This document shows positions 19,906 through 28,171 of a stretch of DNA of 38,757 nucleotides, one piece after another (the stretch's first letter is position 1; every line of letters starts with the position of its first letter). Source of the stretch: Cyanobacteria bacterium DS2.3.42 (GTDB lineage Bacteria; Cyanobacteriota; Vampirovibrionia; Obscuribacterales; Obscuribacteraceae). The stretch spans positions 1-38,757 of the forward strand of contig PNLN01000075.1 in assembly GCA_013823055.1 (NCBI GenBank), written 5' to 3'. The notes under the pieces were generated by a model. That model searched no databases. It was given only the letters and a program-made list of their open reading frames with translations, and had not been told where the DNA came from. The position numbers were made by a program, and so were the translations under genes.

Positions 19906-20937
19906 CTAAAATCGCTTTCTTCCTCTATTGGCTTTATTGATTGCTTTCCACCTCGCTTTTTCCACTTCTGCCGCTACACGATCTGTTTTACGAGTTTCGT
20001 AGGCAGCCTCACGTTCTAGCTTGCACCAACGTGAGTAGTTCTCGCTGTCAAGATTTTCTCGGACAGCGCAACCAGGCTCAGCGCGGTGTTTGCAGTCGCG
20101 AAAGCGGCATTCTTCCGCGAGCTGGGTGACGTCGCCGAAAACAGTATTTACACCATCTTCTGCATCTGCCAGCGCTAATTCCCGCATGCCGGGCGTATCG
20201 ATGATAGATGTTCCGTCTTTGAGTTGAATGAGTAGCCTTCTTGTCGTTGTGTGGCGACCCTTCTGGATTTGAGAGCTGATATCTTTCACCGCCAGCCTTT
20301 CCTCTTTAAGCAAGGTGTTGATTAGCGTAGATTTACCGACTCCGCTTGATCCGACAAAAGCGATTGTTTTGTCAGTTCCCAGAAATGGTAGAAGCTCGTC
20401 TATTCCTTTGCTTTCCATTGCAGACAGTGCAATTACTGGCGCTTCGCATGCAATTGATTTTGCTGCCGAAATGAATTCCGCAGGATCCTCCACCAAGTCG
20501 ATTTTTGTCAACGCAATCGCACAAGGTACGTTGAATCCCGCTGCGGCGATTAGATATCTCTCCAGCCGCCGCAGGTTGAAGTCTCTATTCAACGCTATCG
20601 TTATGAACAGAGTATCGAGGTTGGCTGCAATTGGTTGCAAATCCACTCCACCATCAATTGCACGACGCGCGAAAAAATTCTTGCGCGGCAGTAATCGATG
20701 AATCATGCAGATACCGTCTTCGCTGCCGTTTTCACTGAGCGAAGTTTGAATTGCTACATAGTCACCTACGATCGGAAAATCTGAGGCGACGTTCGAAGCA
20801 TATCTAAATGCGCCCGTGATTTCAGCGCGCATTTCACTACTGTTCGTGGTGACCAAGTAAGACCCACGATCTTGCGAGACAATACGCCCGCATTCGAATG
20901 GCGGCTCAACGAGAGCCGCAATGTGTGTTGGCAACAT
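19906..20937 (-). CDS. rsgA: Ribosome small subunit-dependent GTPase A
   Basis: Circularly permuted GTPase order: ALTKIDLVED (G4), ALSAMESKGIDEL (G5), FVGSSGVGKSTLINTL (G1), GRHTTTRR (G2), IIDTPGMRELAL (G3), then a Cys-rich zinc domain CRFRDCKHRAEPGCAVRE. Confidence 0.95.
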   Translation of the reverse strand: MLPTHIAALVEPPFECGRIVSQDRGSYLVTTNSSEMRAEITGAFRYASNVASDFPIVGDYVAIQTSLSENGSEDGICMIHRLLPRKNFFARRAIDGGVDLQPIAANLDTLFITIALNRDFNLRRLERYLIAAAGFNVPCAIALTKIDLVEDPAEFISAAKSIACEAPVIALSAMESKGIDELLPFLGTDKTIAFVGSSGVGKSTLINTLLKEERLAVKDISSQIQKGRHTTTRRLLIQLKDGTSIIDTPGMRELALADAEDGVNTVFGDVTQLAEECRFRDCKHRAEPGCAVRENLDSENYSRWCKLEREAAYETRKTDRVAAEVEKARWKAINKANRGRKRF

Positions 20938-21012
20938 TGACCTATTCCTTATATTTGCCGTGGTGCAAACAAAGGGATACGTGCGTCAATTCACAAAGCG
21001 CAAAATCTTGCT

Positions 21013-21081
21013 TCAGCGATTCACAATAGAAGCGCAACGGAAGACGGCATCGTATCCGTGTGTAGCAATGACATTCTCCAT
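21013..21081 (-). CDS. Short upstream ORF (22 aa) in the rsgA leader
   Basis: MENVIATHGYDAVFRCASIVNR* preceded by AAAGGAGG six nt before ATG; lies between a predicted promoter and rsgA. Confidence 0.4.
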   Translation of the reverse strand: MENVIATHGYDAVFRCASIVNR

Positions 21082-21126
21082 GTAGCGCCTCCTTTCGCGG
21101 GCAGCGATTGATAACTAATACGCCAA

Positions 21127-21154
21127 TATATACCGACCCTCAAGCTCATGTCAA
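21127..21154 (-). promoter_or_regulatory. Sigma70-type promoter for rsgA leader
   Basis: On the minus strand TTGACA (21154-21149), 16-nt spacer, TATATA (21132-21127). Confidence 0.55.
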
Positions 21155-21251
21155 GTTCGTGTTTTGGATCATTTAGCAAACAGGCTGTACAATCTTTCAA
21201 ATGATCGATTTTTACTGAATGCTGGATTAGACAGGGTTGAAATTGGGTTCT

Positions 21252-22151
21252 ATGCGTTTTTTTTCCGGTACTTTATCGAGCTGCTTATTGCTGAGTGCGA
21301 CGGCAGGCGTTTTGGCTTGCGTTCCGCCGTGCCTGGCAATATCGGATAGCGATCGCAAAGAAGATCTTCCTGTGCCTGTTACACCAAAACCAAAACCGGT
21401 CAGTGTGTATGGTGACAAGCATTTAAAAGCGATTGAAGCTCAGATTGTTGCGCTGGCAAAGCAGAACAATTCGGATTGGTCGGAGAAAAAAGAAGACCAA
21501 CGCACACAAGAACTTAAAAGGCTTTTCGAGAAAGAAACTGAGCCGCATGCGTTGGCGACCCTCTCCATATGGGCATGGATGAATCGCGAGGACGACCCGC
21601 TTGTTCGTAAGGTCTATCATTACGACAAAATTATTGAGAGTGCTTTCTATCAATCGATGTTCCGTATATCCGACATTGGTGGCGACGATGCTGCACCAGC
21701 GCTGCATCGAATCATGCATCAAGTAAATATGAATAAGGACGCGATGGATAAACTTCGCGACTGTTTAAACGCCGTGACTCCCGATGGCTTCACAAGCGAA
21801 TCGCGCGTAATAGTGCATTTTTCCGACGACCTTCTCAGTGGACGGCCTGCACCCGAGGAAGTCGCTCAATTTGTAGTCCCATTGCGTGAAGCACTGTGGA
21901 GGCTATGGAAGTCGCCTACTCTGATTGCTTCGGAAATTCACGCAAAAGCGCAATTCACCGTTGATGAAACGCTGACAATCTCGAACCTTACAGTCGATAT
22001 TGTTACTGGAAGTTCTCCGAAATCTGTTTGGACCATGAAGAGTGAATATAAGAAAAACGCCCTCAAAGGTTTGAAGCGATTGAAAATCACTCAACCTTTG
22101 CCGCTTATCGTAAGCAAAACAAACGTGGTCGTGGAGTTTTACGGTCCTTGA
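21252..22151 (+). CDS. Secreted protein of unknown function
   Basis: MRFFSGTLSSCLLLSATAGVLACVPPCLA signal-peptide-like N-terminus; long ORF with balanced composition. Confidence 0.65.
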   Translation: MRFFSGTLSSCLLLSATAGVLACVPPCLAISDSDRKEDLPVPVTPKPKPVSVYGDKHLKAIEAQIVALAKQNNSDWSEKKEDQRTQELKRLFEKETEPHALATLSIWAWMNREDDPLVRKVYHYDKIIESAFYQSMFRISDIGGDDAAPALHRIMHQVNMNKDAMDKLRDCLNAVTPDGFTSESRVIVHFSDDLLSGRPAPEEVAQFVVPLREALWRLWKSPTLIASEIHAKAQFTVDETLTISNLTVDIVTGSSPKSVWTMKSEYKKNALKGLKRLKITQPLPLIVSKTNVVVEFYGP

Positions 22152-22193
22152 AGTTGAAGTCCATCTGACTTTTAGAACAAATGTTTCCTAATC

Positions 22194-22790
22194 TCAAGAA
22201 TTCTTGTTCTGCTGCTCTAGCGCACATAAATCAATGACATAAATTAGACTTGGTCCGGTGCCGAATGCGTCACTCTTCTCTTGCACCAGCTTGCCACCAT
22301 TGTGCTCGATCAGTCTTTTTGAAGCGGTGTTGGTTGGATTGCAGGAGACGAAGATCGGGTTTATGCCTCTCTCTTTGAAGTAAGCACCTGCAAGTTGCCA
22401 CGCCAATGTAGCGGCTCTTACGCCGTACCCTTTGTTCAGGAGTCCTGGTCTAATTGCAACTCCAATGTGACCGCCAAATTCTTCAATGACTTCTTTGTCG
22501 CCGGCGAATCGCAGTGATACAGAACCGAGATATCGCGTACCATCAACAAGCCAAAACAGTGCATGGTCTGCAATCGTGTATGACGAACCGTCTGGCAGCT
22601 CGACGACGCGAGGAGAGGTGTCATTTATCCTTTTGAGGTATTCATCAGGATCGCGTGAAATTTCGTCAACCGATTCATCTGCGAATGCACCAAGTGCCAT
22701 ATTGCAGTGAGTGCCTTCTGATAGAGCCTCTAAATAGGAAGGCAAAAATTCCTTGCACGGTTTTACAAGTTCTATCGGCATTAATCCCAA
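22194..22790 (-). CDS. GNAT-family N-acetyltransferase
   Basis: LFWLVDGTRYLGSVSLRFAGDK...GGHIGVAIRPGLLNKGYGVRAATLAWQLAGAYFKERGINPIFVSCNPTNTASKRLIEHNGGKLV is typical of the RimJ/RimL group; start overlaps the pdf stop. Confidence 0.88.
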   Translation of the reverse strand: MGLMPIELVKPCKEFLPSYLEALSEGTHCNMALGAFADESVDEISRDPDEYLKRINDTSPRVVELPDGSSYTIADHALFWLVDGTRYLGSVSLRFAGDKEVIEEFGGHIGVAIRPGLLNKGYGVRAATLAWQLAGAYFKERGINPIFVSCNPTNTASKRLIEHNGGKLVQEKSDAFGTGPSLIYVIDLCALEQQNKNS

Positions 22791-23335
22791 TAACGCATTT
22801 TGTTTTCTACATTAGTAAAAGTTGTCGAATACATTCGGTCGATGTAGAGAATTCCATTCAAGTGATCGATCTCATGCTGCAAAATACGAGCGTACCATCC
22901 ATGTGCCTTGATGGAAACTTCGTCACCATGCTCGTTTAGTGCAGTCACACTAACTGCTCTATAGCGCGCGACTCGGGCGGCAAATCCGTGCACACTCAAG
23001 CAGCCTTCGAAAAAATCTACTTTCTCATCTCCGACAGGTTGCAGCACTGGATTTATCAAGACATGAAATGGAACTGGGTATCTTTCCCGTTCGTTCAATT
23101 GTTCTTGATTTAATTTTGTTTTTTCGCCGGCGTCATCTTCGATTACTGCGAGTTTTAGCGACTCTCCAATTTGCGGCGCAGCCAAGCCTACCCCTACTGC
23201 AAGCCGCATTGACTCGCGCATGTTTTCGATAAGCTCTTGAATCTCCGCGGACTTGATTTCGTCGCGCGTCAGCTCACGCCCTTCTGCGCGTAGTACCGGA
23301 TGTCCCGTTTGAACTATTGGTTGTGCAATTCCCAT
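22781..23335 (-). CDS. def: Peptide deformylase
   Basis: All three motifs: GVGLAAPQIG, EGCLSV, QHEIDHLNG. Confidence 0.97.
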   Translation of the reverse strand: MGIAQPIVQTGHPVLRAEGRELTRDEIKSAEIQELIENMRESMRLAVGVGLAAPQIGESLKLAVIEDDAGEKTKLNQEQLNERERYPVPFHVLINPVLQPVGDEKVDFFEGCLSVHGFAARVARYRAVSVTALNEHGDEVSIKAHGWYARILQHEIDHLNGILYIDRMYSTTFTNVENKMRYWD

Positions 23336-23365
23336 GCTGGAATTTTAGCAGTTCCGCGGTGTGGC

Positions 23366-23393
23366 TTGACAATGTTTTCCAAACCAGGATAAT
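23366..23393 (+). promoter_or_regulatory. Sigma70-type promoter
   Basis: TTGACA (23366-23371), 16-nt spacer, GATAAT (23388-23393). Confidence 0.6.
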
Positions 23394-23399
23394 GGAAGG

Positions 23400-23542
23400 T
23401 ATGGACATATTATTTACAGCCAGTCGCGAAGAAAGAATGAACGGCACCGTGAAGTCGGGGCTCGGAGTGACACAGGCGTAAATAACTGATCGAAAGCATC
23501 TGTAGTCATTAAGCGAGCCCTTTCAGAAACGAAGGGGCTTTT
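23400..23542 (+). ncRNA. Candidate leader/small RNA between a promoter and an intrinsic terminator
   Basis: About 140 nt lacking any listed ORF, bounded by TTGACA/GATAAT and a terminator; contains a possible 26-codon ORF at 23401..23481 (MDILFTASREERMNGTVKSGLGVTQA). Confidence 0.4.
23516..23542 (+). terminator. Intrinsic terminator upstream of tRNA-Ser
   Basis: AGCCCTTTC-AGAAAC-GAAGGGGCT followed by TTTTAGTTT: 9-bp stem with one G-U pair, 6-nt loop. Confidence 0.7.
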
Positions 23543-23567
23543 AGTTTATCTATGTATGCGAATCTGA

Positions 23568-23655
23568 GGGAAGATGGCTGAGAGGCCTAAGGCGACGTTC
23601 TGCTAAGACGTAGACGGCTATTGTCCGTCCGTGGGTTCGAATCCCACTCTTTCCG
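23568..23655 (+). tRNA. tRNA-Ser(GCU)
   Basis: Acceptor GGGAAGA/TCTTTCC with discriminator G; anticodon stem ACGTT-CTGCTAA-GACGT gives anticodon GCT (23602-23604); long variable arm; T arm GTGGG-TTCGAAT-CCCAC. 3' CCA not encoded. Confidence 0.95.
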
Positions 23656-23700
23656 AATAACAATGAAAGTGAAACAAAGAAAATAACAGAGGACACGGAC

Positions 23701-24942
23701 ATGGAGATTTTTAACCCAAAAGACAAAACATATGACGTTATGCGCACTGAGGGCGGAGTTCCGGTCAAGATGTGGACCCGCGGCGTGCAGCTCGAAGACG
23801 AGGCGCGCAAACAGTTGGCCAACATAACGAAGATGCCGTTTGTTTTTAGATGGGTCGCTGCCATGCCCGATTGTCACTGGGGTATGGGCGCCACTGTCGG
23901 CAGTGTCATACCTACCAGAAAGGCGATTATTCCGGCAGGCGTAGGCGTCGACATTGGTTGCGGCATGGTCGCTGCACGTACGAGTCTGCGCGCGTCCGAT
24001 CTTCCGGACGACCTGGCATCAATCAGGCAGGCAATCGAATCCGCCGTTCCTCACGGTAGGACCGACAATGGCGGTCCTAACGACAGAGGTGCGTGGAAAG
24101 ACGCACCGAAAGCGGTGGAGGATGCATGGGTCGGGCTTGCTGAAGGACATAAGAGAATCGTGGATAAACATCCCAAACTTGCAAGATCTAACACAATTAC
24201 GCATCTTGGCTCGCTAGGCACTGGAAACCACTTCATTGAAATCTGCGTAGACGAGGATAATGCCGTTTGGATAATGCTTCACTCTGGATCCAGAGGAATC
24301 GGAAATGCAATCGGAAAATACTTCATCGAACTTGCGAAGAAGGACATGGAGAAATGGTGCATCAGTGTGCCGGACATGGATCTCGCATACTTGCCTGAAG
24401 GCACAGACAACTTCAACGAGTATTGGAAGGCGTTGATGTGGGCGCAAAAATTTGCGCAAACAAACAGAGACGTCATGCTTAGCTCGGTGATTGCTGCGCT
24501 TCGCAAGTGCAAGTTGCCCGAATTCGAGATTACCTCGGAAGTCGTCAACTGCCACCACAACTACGCCGCACTCGAAAATCACTACGGTGAAAACATCTAC
24601 GTGACGAGAAAAGGTGCAGTCAGGGCGCAGGAAGGCGATCTGGGAATCATCCCGGGTTCCATGGGCACCAGGTCATACATCGTGAGAGGAAAAGGAAATC
24701 CTGAAAGCTTCAACAGCTGCTCGCACGGAGCAGGCCGAGCGATGTCTCGTGGTGAGGCGAAGAAGAAATTCACTTTAGCCGATCACGAAAAAGCGACTGC
24801 CGGTGTCGAGTGCCGAAAAGATGCTGATGTCATCGACGAAACTCCGATGGCATACAAGTCAATCGACGCCGTGATGGAAGCGCAGAAAGACCTGGTGGAC
24901 ATTGTCCACACGTTGAAACAAGTAGTCTGCGTCAAAGGCTAA
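23701..24942 (+). CDS. rtcB: RtcB-family tRNA-splicing/RNA-repair ligase
   Basis: MPDCHWGMGATVGSVIP, GVGVDIGCGM, GSLGTGNHFIEI, LHSGSRGIGNAIG, NCHHNYAALE, TRKGAVRAQEGDLGIIPGSMGTRSYIVRGKGN, SCSHGAGRAMSR. Confidence 0.97.
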   Translation: MEIFNPKDKTYDVMRTEGGVPVKMWTRGVQLEDEARKQLANITKMPFVFRWVAAMPDCHWGMGATVGSVIPTRKAIIPAGVGVDIGCGMVAARTSLRASDLPDDLASIRQAIESAVPHGRTDNGGPNDRGAWKDAPKAVEDAWVGLAEGHKRIVDKHPKLARSNTITHLGSLGTGNHFIEICVDEDNAVWIMLHSGSRGIGNAIGKYFIELAKKDMEKWCISVPDMDLAYLPEGTDNFNEYWKALMWAQKFAQTNRDVMLSSVIAALRKCKLPEFEITSEVVNCHHNYAALENHYGENIYVTRKGAVRAQEGDLGIIPGSMGTRSYIVRGKGNPESFNSCSHGAGRAMSRGEAKKKFTLADHEKATAGVECRKDADVIDETPMAYKSIDAVMEAQKDLVDIVHTLKQVVCVKG

Positions 24943-25132
24943 GCAACATAAAGGAAACTGCGAAGGTTGTTGAGGCACTGAATATAGTGCCTCGCGACCG
25001 GCGCGGGAACAAGAACTAAAACTGACAACAAACCAAAACTAAATCACCGCTGCAATTCATATGCAGGGGCAAGCTTAAGGCGACTAAATACAACTTTGTG
25101 CGTCGTGAGCCACTCACAACTGGAGGTGTGTT

Positions 25133-25327
25133 ATGAAAATCTACGTTCTTCTGCGCAACGGTGTTCCACTCGGATATGCCCTCGCCGCTGCTTCGCATTG
25201 CTCACTTTGGGCTATAGCCGACTCTGAGAGGATCGGAGTCTCTTTCTTTCGTTCTTATCCGCGGCAATGGATGAGTATTGATGACACTCTTGGAAGGCGC
25301 ATCAATAATCGGAGACGATGTGAATGA
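25133..25327 (+). pseudogene. Truncated PTH2 (peptidyl-tRNA hydrolase-2)-like ORF
   Basis: MKIYVLLRNGVPLGYALAAASHCSL after SD GGAGGTG resembles a PTH2 N-terminus. From ~25208 the reading overlaps the antisense 3' end of the convergent gene and no longer looks like the family. Confidence 0.5.
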
Positions 25328-25816
25328 TTTCGGAGCGGATCCATTTAGCTTCGCGCCCAGGCTACTTAGCTTTGCGCCAACTTCACTCGTTAGGTTTTCC
25401 ACTTCTCCAATCGCGCGACCGCCGTTCTTGGCAAAGTGTTTCCACCCAAAGCGAACCAAAAGTGCCGCCGCAGCTAGTTCAACTCCTACAACTAAAAGGT
25501 TAGACGGCTCGTCTTTCTTTTGCGACTCACTGTTCACTGAAGCGCGGACATAGTCGTATGACGGTCTCATGTCGCTTTGCGCTGATTGCTCTGCGTCTGC
25601 CCCGATTGATTCTCTTGCCGCAATTGCTGGTCCTGCTGCAAATGCTGCGGCTGTTTCGGTCGGCTGGGCGGACAACTGCCGTACCTCCGGCATTCTGTAG
25701 CTGTCCCAGACGTCTGTGGCGGATTGCATCATTGGAAGGTTTCTGTCAAACAATCTTTGTTGCCCTGTGATAATTTCCGCAGGGAGACTCGCCCGTAAAA
25801 ACTCATGCTCGTTCAT
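25202..25816 (-). CDS. Hypothetical protein with one TM segment
   Basis: MNEHEFLRASLPAEIITGQQRLFDRN ... SNLLVVGVELAAAALLVRFGWKHFAKNGG; start at residue 4 of ORF 25202..25825. Confidence 0.6.
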   Translation of the reverse strand: MNEHEFLRASLPAEIITGQQRLFDRNLPMMQSATDVWDSYRMPEVRQLSAQPTETAAAFAAGPAIAARESIGADAEQSAQSDMRPSYDYVRASVNSESQKKDEPSNLLVVGVELAAAALLVRFGWKHFAKNGGRAIGEVENLTSEVGAKLSSLGAKLNGSAPKSFTSSPIIDAPSKSVINTHPLPRIRTKERDSDPLRVGYSPK

Positions 25817-25942
25817 GGCCAACATCCTATAGATGGCGTGCAGTCACTATGATCCCGATGTGCCTAAATGCTAATGCCCCAACGTGATTAAATTGTGACT
25901 GAAACATTAGCCCAGTGCGTATTTCTACGAAACGAGAGCGAC

Positions 25943-26314
25943 TTATCTATGAACTATAGTCGGGGCTTCGTTTGTCCGCACGTGCATTCTCATAACGAGA
26001 TGATTTCTTGCCTGAGAGCCAGTCAGGACCTGCTTCCATGTTTGTCCAACGTGGTCAAACAATTGGCGCTCAGTGTGACCAAACCCATAGTATGGCTGAG
26101 GTTGTTTTTCATCACTTTTCTTGGGCAATACTTGCCAGGTCTGTGCTTCGGAGTTCCTGCCCTCCCTATCTCGGCTTGGGGTGGCTACATATGTTTGACC
26201 TTCCGCACGCATCAGATTTGAGTTGGCATAAATTTCCTGCGCCAGCGTATCTGAAGCTGAAATCTCAAATTCTGATTCTGCATGATTTGTCTTGTTGTGC
26301 TGGATTTCGTTCAT
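25943..26314 (-). CDS. Hypothetical protein
   Basis: 123-aa ORF co-oriented with flanking genes; competing plus-strand ORFs overlap and no family is recognised. Confidence 0.3.
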   Translation of the reverse strand: MNEIQHNKTNHAESEFEISASDTLAQEIYANSNLMRAEGQTYVATPSRDREGRNSEAQTWQVLPKKSDEKQPQPYYGFGHTERQLFDHVGQTWKQVLTGSQARNHLVMRMHVRTNEAPTIVHR

Positions 26315-26434
26315 TGTTTATAGTTTGCAACGCCATTTTGAAGACTTTTTCGGATGATATTGGCAGTTGCGTGCAATTGGTGTGCAATTCCCGTGCCCCT
26401 GGTGTTTCTTTAGATCGAATCAATTGAATTGCGT

Positions 26435-27493
26435 CTAGAAACTACTCACGACCGAGTCTTTACCGGCTGCCAACTTGCTGTTCAATAAAAGTTTGATTTG
26501 CGGCAGCGCATTTTCTGCTGCTGCTTCGCCGGCTCTCATTGCTCTTTCTGCATCGCGAGCACTGCGCGAGTAGAGCGGCATGGGTGACAAGACCGGACGA
26601 ATTTCGACGTCGGCGATATCAGAATGGTGACCGTCTACTTCTGCAAGTATAATGCTCAGAATTCGATTTCCGTATGGCGTCACGCGTTTGAGTGTTGCAG
26701 GACTTATGTCTTGCAGTTCCTCATCTACATTCACTGCGATGACAATGTCTGCACGGCTTTGTCGCGCTTGAACCGTGGGAACATTCGCGCGCAGCGCACC
26801 ATCAACCAGAAATTTTCCATCAATCTCAACTGGTTTTACGTAAAAAGGAATCGCTGAGCTTGCTTGAACGGCCCTACCAAGATTTCCGTATTCGAGTGCA
26901 TATGGTTTGCCGTCGAGGAGGTTTGTCGCAACCGCAACAAATGGAATTTCCGCGTGTTCGATGTTGCGGCGATATGGTGAAACATGGCTATCTACAAAGG
27001 ACGCGATTTTGTTGCTGGAATGAAGTCCGATTGTATTTGTTTTGAAACCGATGGCAAGTTTTGCCGATCGTACTACCATCGAAGTTGGAATTGTCATCAA
27101 CTTCAAAGTGTCGGAGACTGGAGTATATGCCTTGAATAGTGAACGATCGCGAAACATCGCTTCCAGTGTTTCAAGCGGAACACCGGCTGCATACATGCCG
27201 CCAACAATGGCCCCCATGCTGCTTCCAACGATAAAGTCGACCGGCAGGTTTTCGCGTTCAAGAACTCTGAGCACTCCAATGTGTGCCGCTCCTCTCACAC
27301 CTCCACCACCAAGTGCCAGCGCAATCGTTGGACGTGTTTTTCTTCTATGCACCACTTGCGGTGACAAAGACTGGGCCAATGACGCCGACGGTGTCGGTAG
27401 GTACGCTAGCTCATCTGTGGCCCACACGGGCGTTATAAAACTGAGAAGTGCGATTAGCGAAAATGCTAATGTCTCATTTCTAATTTTGAACAT
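26435..27493 (-). CDS. Secreted patatin-like phospholipase (RssA/NTE type)
   Basis: Signal peptide; ALALGGGGVRGAAHIGVLRVLERENLPVDFIVGSSMGAIVGGMYAAG (GxSxG nucleophile elbow); catalytic DGALRANVP. Confidence 0.93.
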   Translation of the reverse strand: MFKIRNETLAFSLIALLSFITPVWATDELAYLPTPSASLAQSLSPQVVHRRKTRPTIALALGGGGVRGAAHIGVLRVLERENLPVDFIVGSSMGAIVGGMYAAGVPLETLEAMFRDRSLFKAYTPVSDTLKLMTIPTSMVVRSAKLAIGFKTNTIGLHSSNKIASFVDSHVSPYRRNIEHAEIPFVAVATNLLDGKPYALEYGNLGRAVQASSAIPFYVKPVEIDGKFLVDGALRANVPTVQARQSRADIVIAVNVDEELQDISPATLKRVTPYGNRILSIILAEVDGHHSDIADVEIRPVLSPMPLYSRSARDAERAMRAGEAAAENALPQIKLLLNSKLAAGKDSVVSSF

Positions 27494-27539
27494 GATTCCA
27501 TCCTCACTTCCTCTAGTCGAGGTCTTAATCGGTCCAGTT

Positions 27540-27565
27540 CAGAGAGAGCCGGGGTGCTCTCTCTG
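27540..27565 (-). other. Strong intergenic hairpin between the Cys-rich gene and the patatin gene
   Basis: CAGAGAGAGC-CGGGGT-GCTCTCTCTG, a perfect 10-bp stem extendable by CCAG/CTGG with a 2-nt bulge; no U-tract on the minus strand. Confidence 0.55.
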
Positions 27566-27625
27566 CTGGATTCCGACCGGGAGAACTGGAAGAACTGCAA
27601 GAAACTCCGAGTGCTCCAAGAAGGG

Positions 27626-27937
27626 CTACTTGGATAGCGACAAGAAAACTTCTTTCACTTGGTCTTTATACTGATCGCATTTTTGTTTGCCTTCAATCAA
27701 ATGCGTCCACTTCGTGTGGTTCGCTTCTGCAACTAATTTGGCCAGCGCATCAAGTTTTGCACCTGCGTTCTTCTCAATTTCCTTTTTGATTTTGTCTTTG
27801 ACGACTTCTTTCCAAGCTTCATCTGCCAGGCAAAGCAACTTTTCAGGCATGTTGCAACATTCGCTGTCGCCACCATGTTGTGTTGCTGTCTCCGCGCAAG
27901 TTCCAGAACCTTGTGTTTGGTCGCATGAACTACTCAT
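27626..27937 (-). CDS. Small protein with Cys-rich N-terminus
   Basis: MSSSCDQTQGSGTCAETATQHGGDSECCNMPEKLLCLADEAWKEVVKDKIKKEIEKN...; SD GAAGGAGA; divergent from a TetR gene with shared operator-like repeats. Confidence 0.75.
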   Translation of the reverse strand: MSSSCDQTQGSGTCAETATQHGGDSECCNMPEKLLCLADEAWKEVVKDKIKKEIEKNAGAKLDALAKLVAEANHTKWTHLIEGKQKCDQYKDQVKEVFLSLSK

Positions 27938-27977
27938 TTATAAATCTCCTTCGGGCTTTGCTAATGGACTTGGTAGA

Positions 27978-28022
27978 TAGGACCGGTCTGTACTAACGAT
28001 TGAATCATACCGGTCTGTCCTA
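27978..28022. promoter_or_regulatory. Two operator-like 18-bp sites upstream of the Cys-rich gene
   Basis: TAGGACCGGTCTGTACTA (27978-27995) and TCATACCGGTCTGTCCTA (28005-28022); consensus TAGGAC-N6-GTCCTA. Confidence 0.65.
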
Positions 28023-28143
28023 ATCAAGGCCCAAAATGGATACTATTAATGGATTGGGACGCGGGGGCGCGAACGTGAAACTTTACACAGGCGCACCTTT
28101 TCGAGCCTTGCCCCCTTGATCGATTTAAGAATTAAGATATACT

Positions 28144-28161
28144 TAGGACAGAACGGTTCTA
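28144..28161. promoter_or_regulatory. Third operator copy, just upstream of the tetR start
   Basis: TAGGACAGAACGGTTCTA, inverse complement TAGAACCGTTCTGTCCTA, matching the other two sites; abuts a TATACT -10-like element 10 bp before the ATG. Confidence 0.65.
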
Positions 28162-28171
28162 GAGTTAATAA

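Noticed and set aside
26008-26427. 139-aa plus-strand ORF
   Set aside because: Overlaps the minus-strand ORF 25943..26314 that matches the local gene direction; no family features and no clear RBS.
27042-27674. 210-aa plus-strand ORF
   Set aside because: Mostly antisense to the patatin gene and crossing the intergenic hairpin; composition not protein-like.
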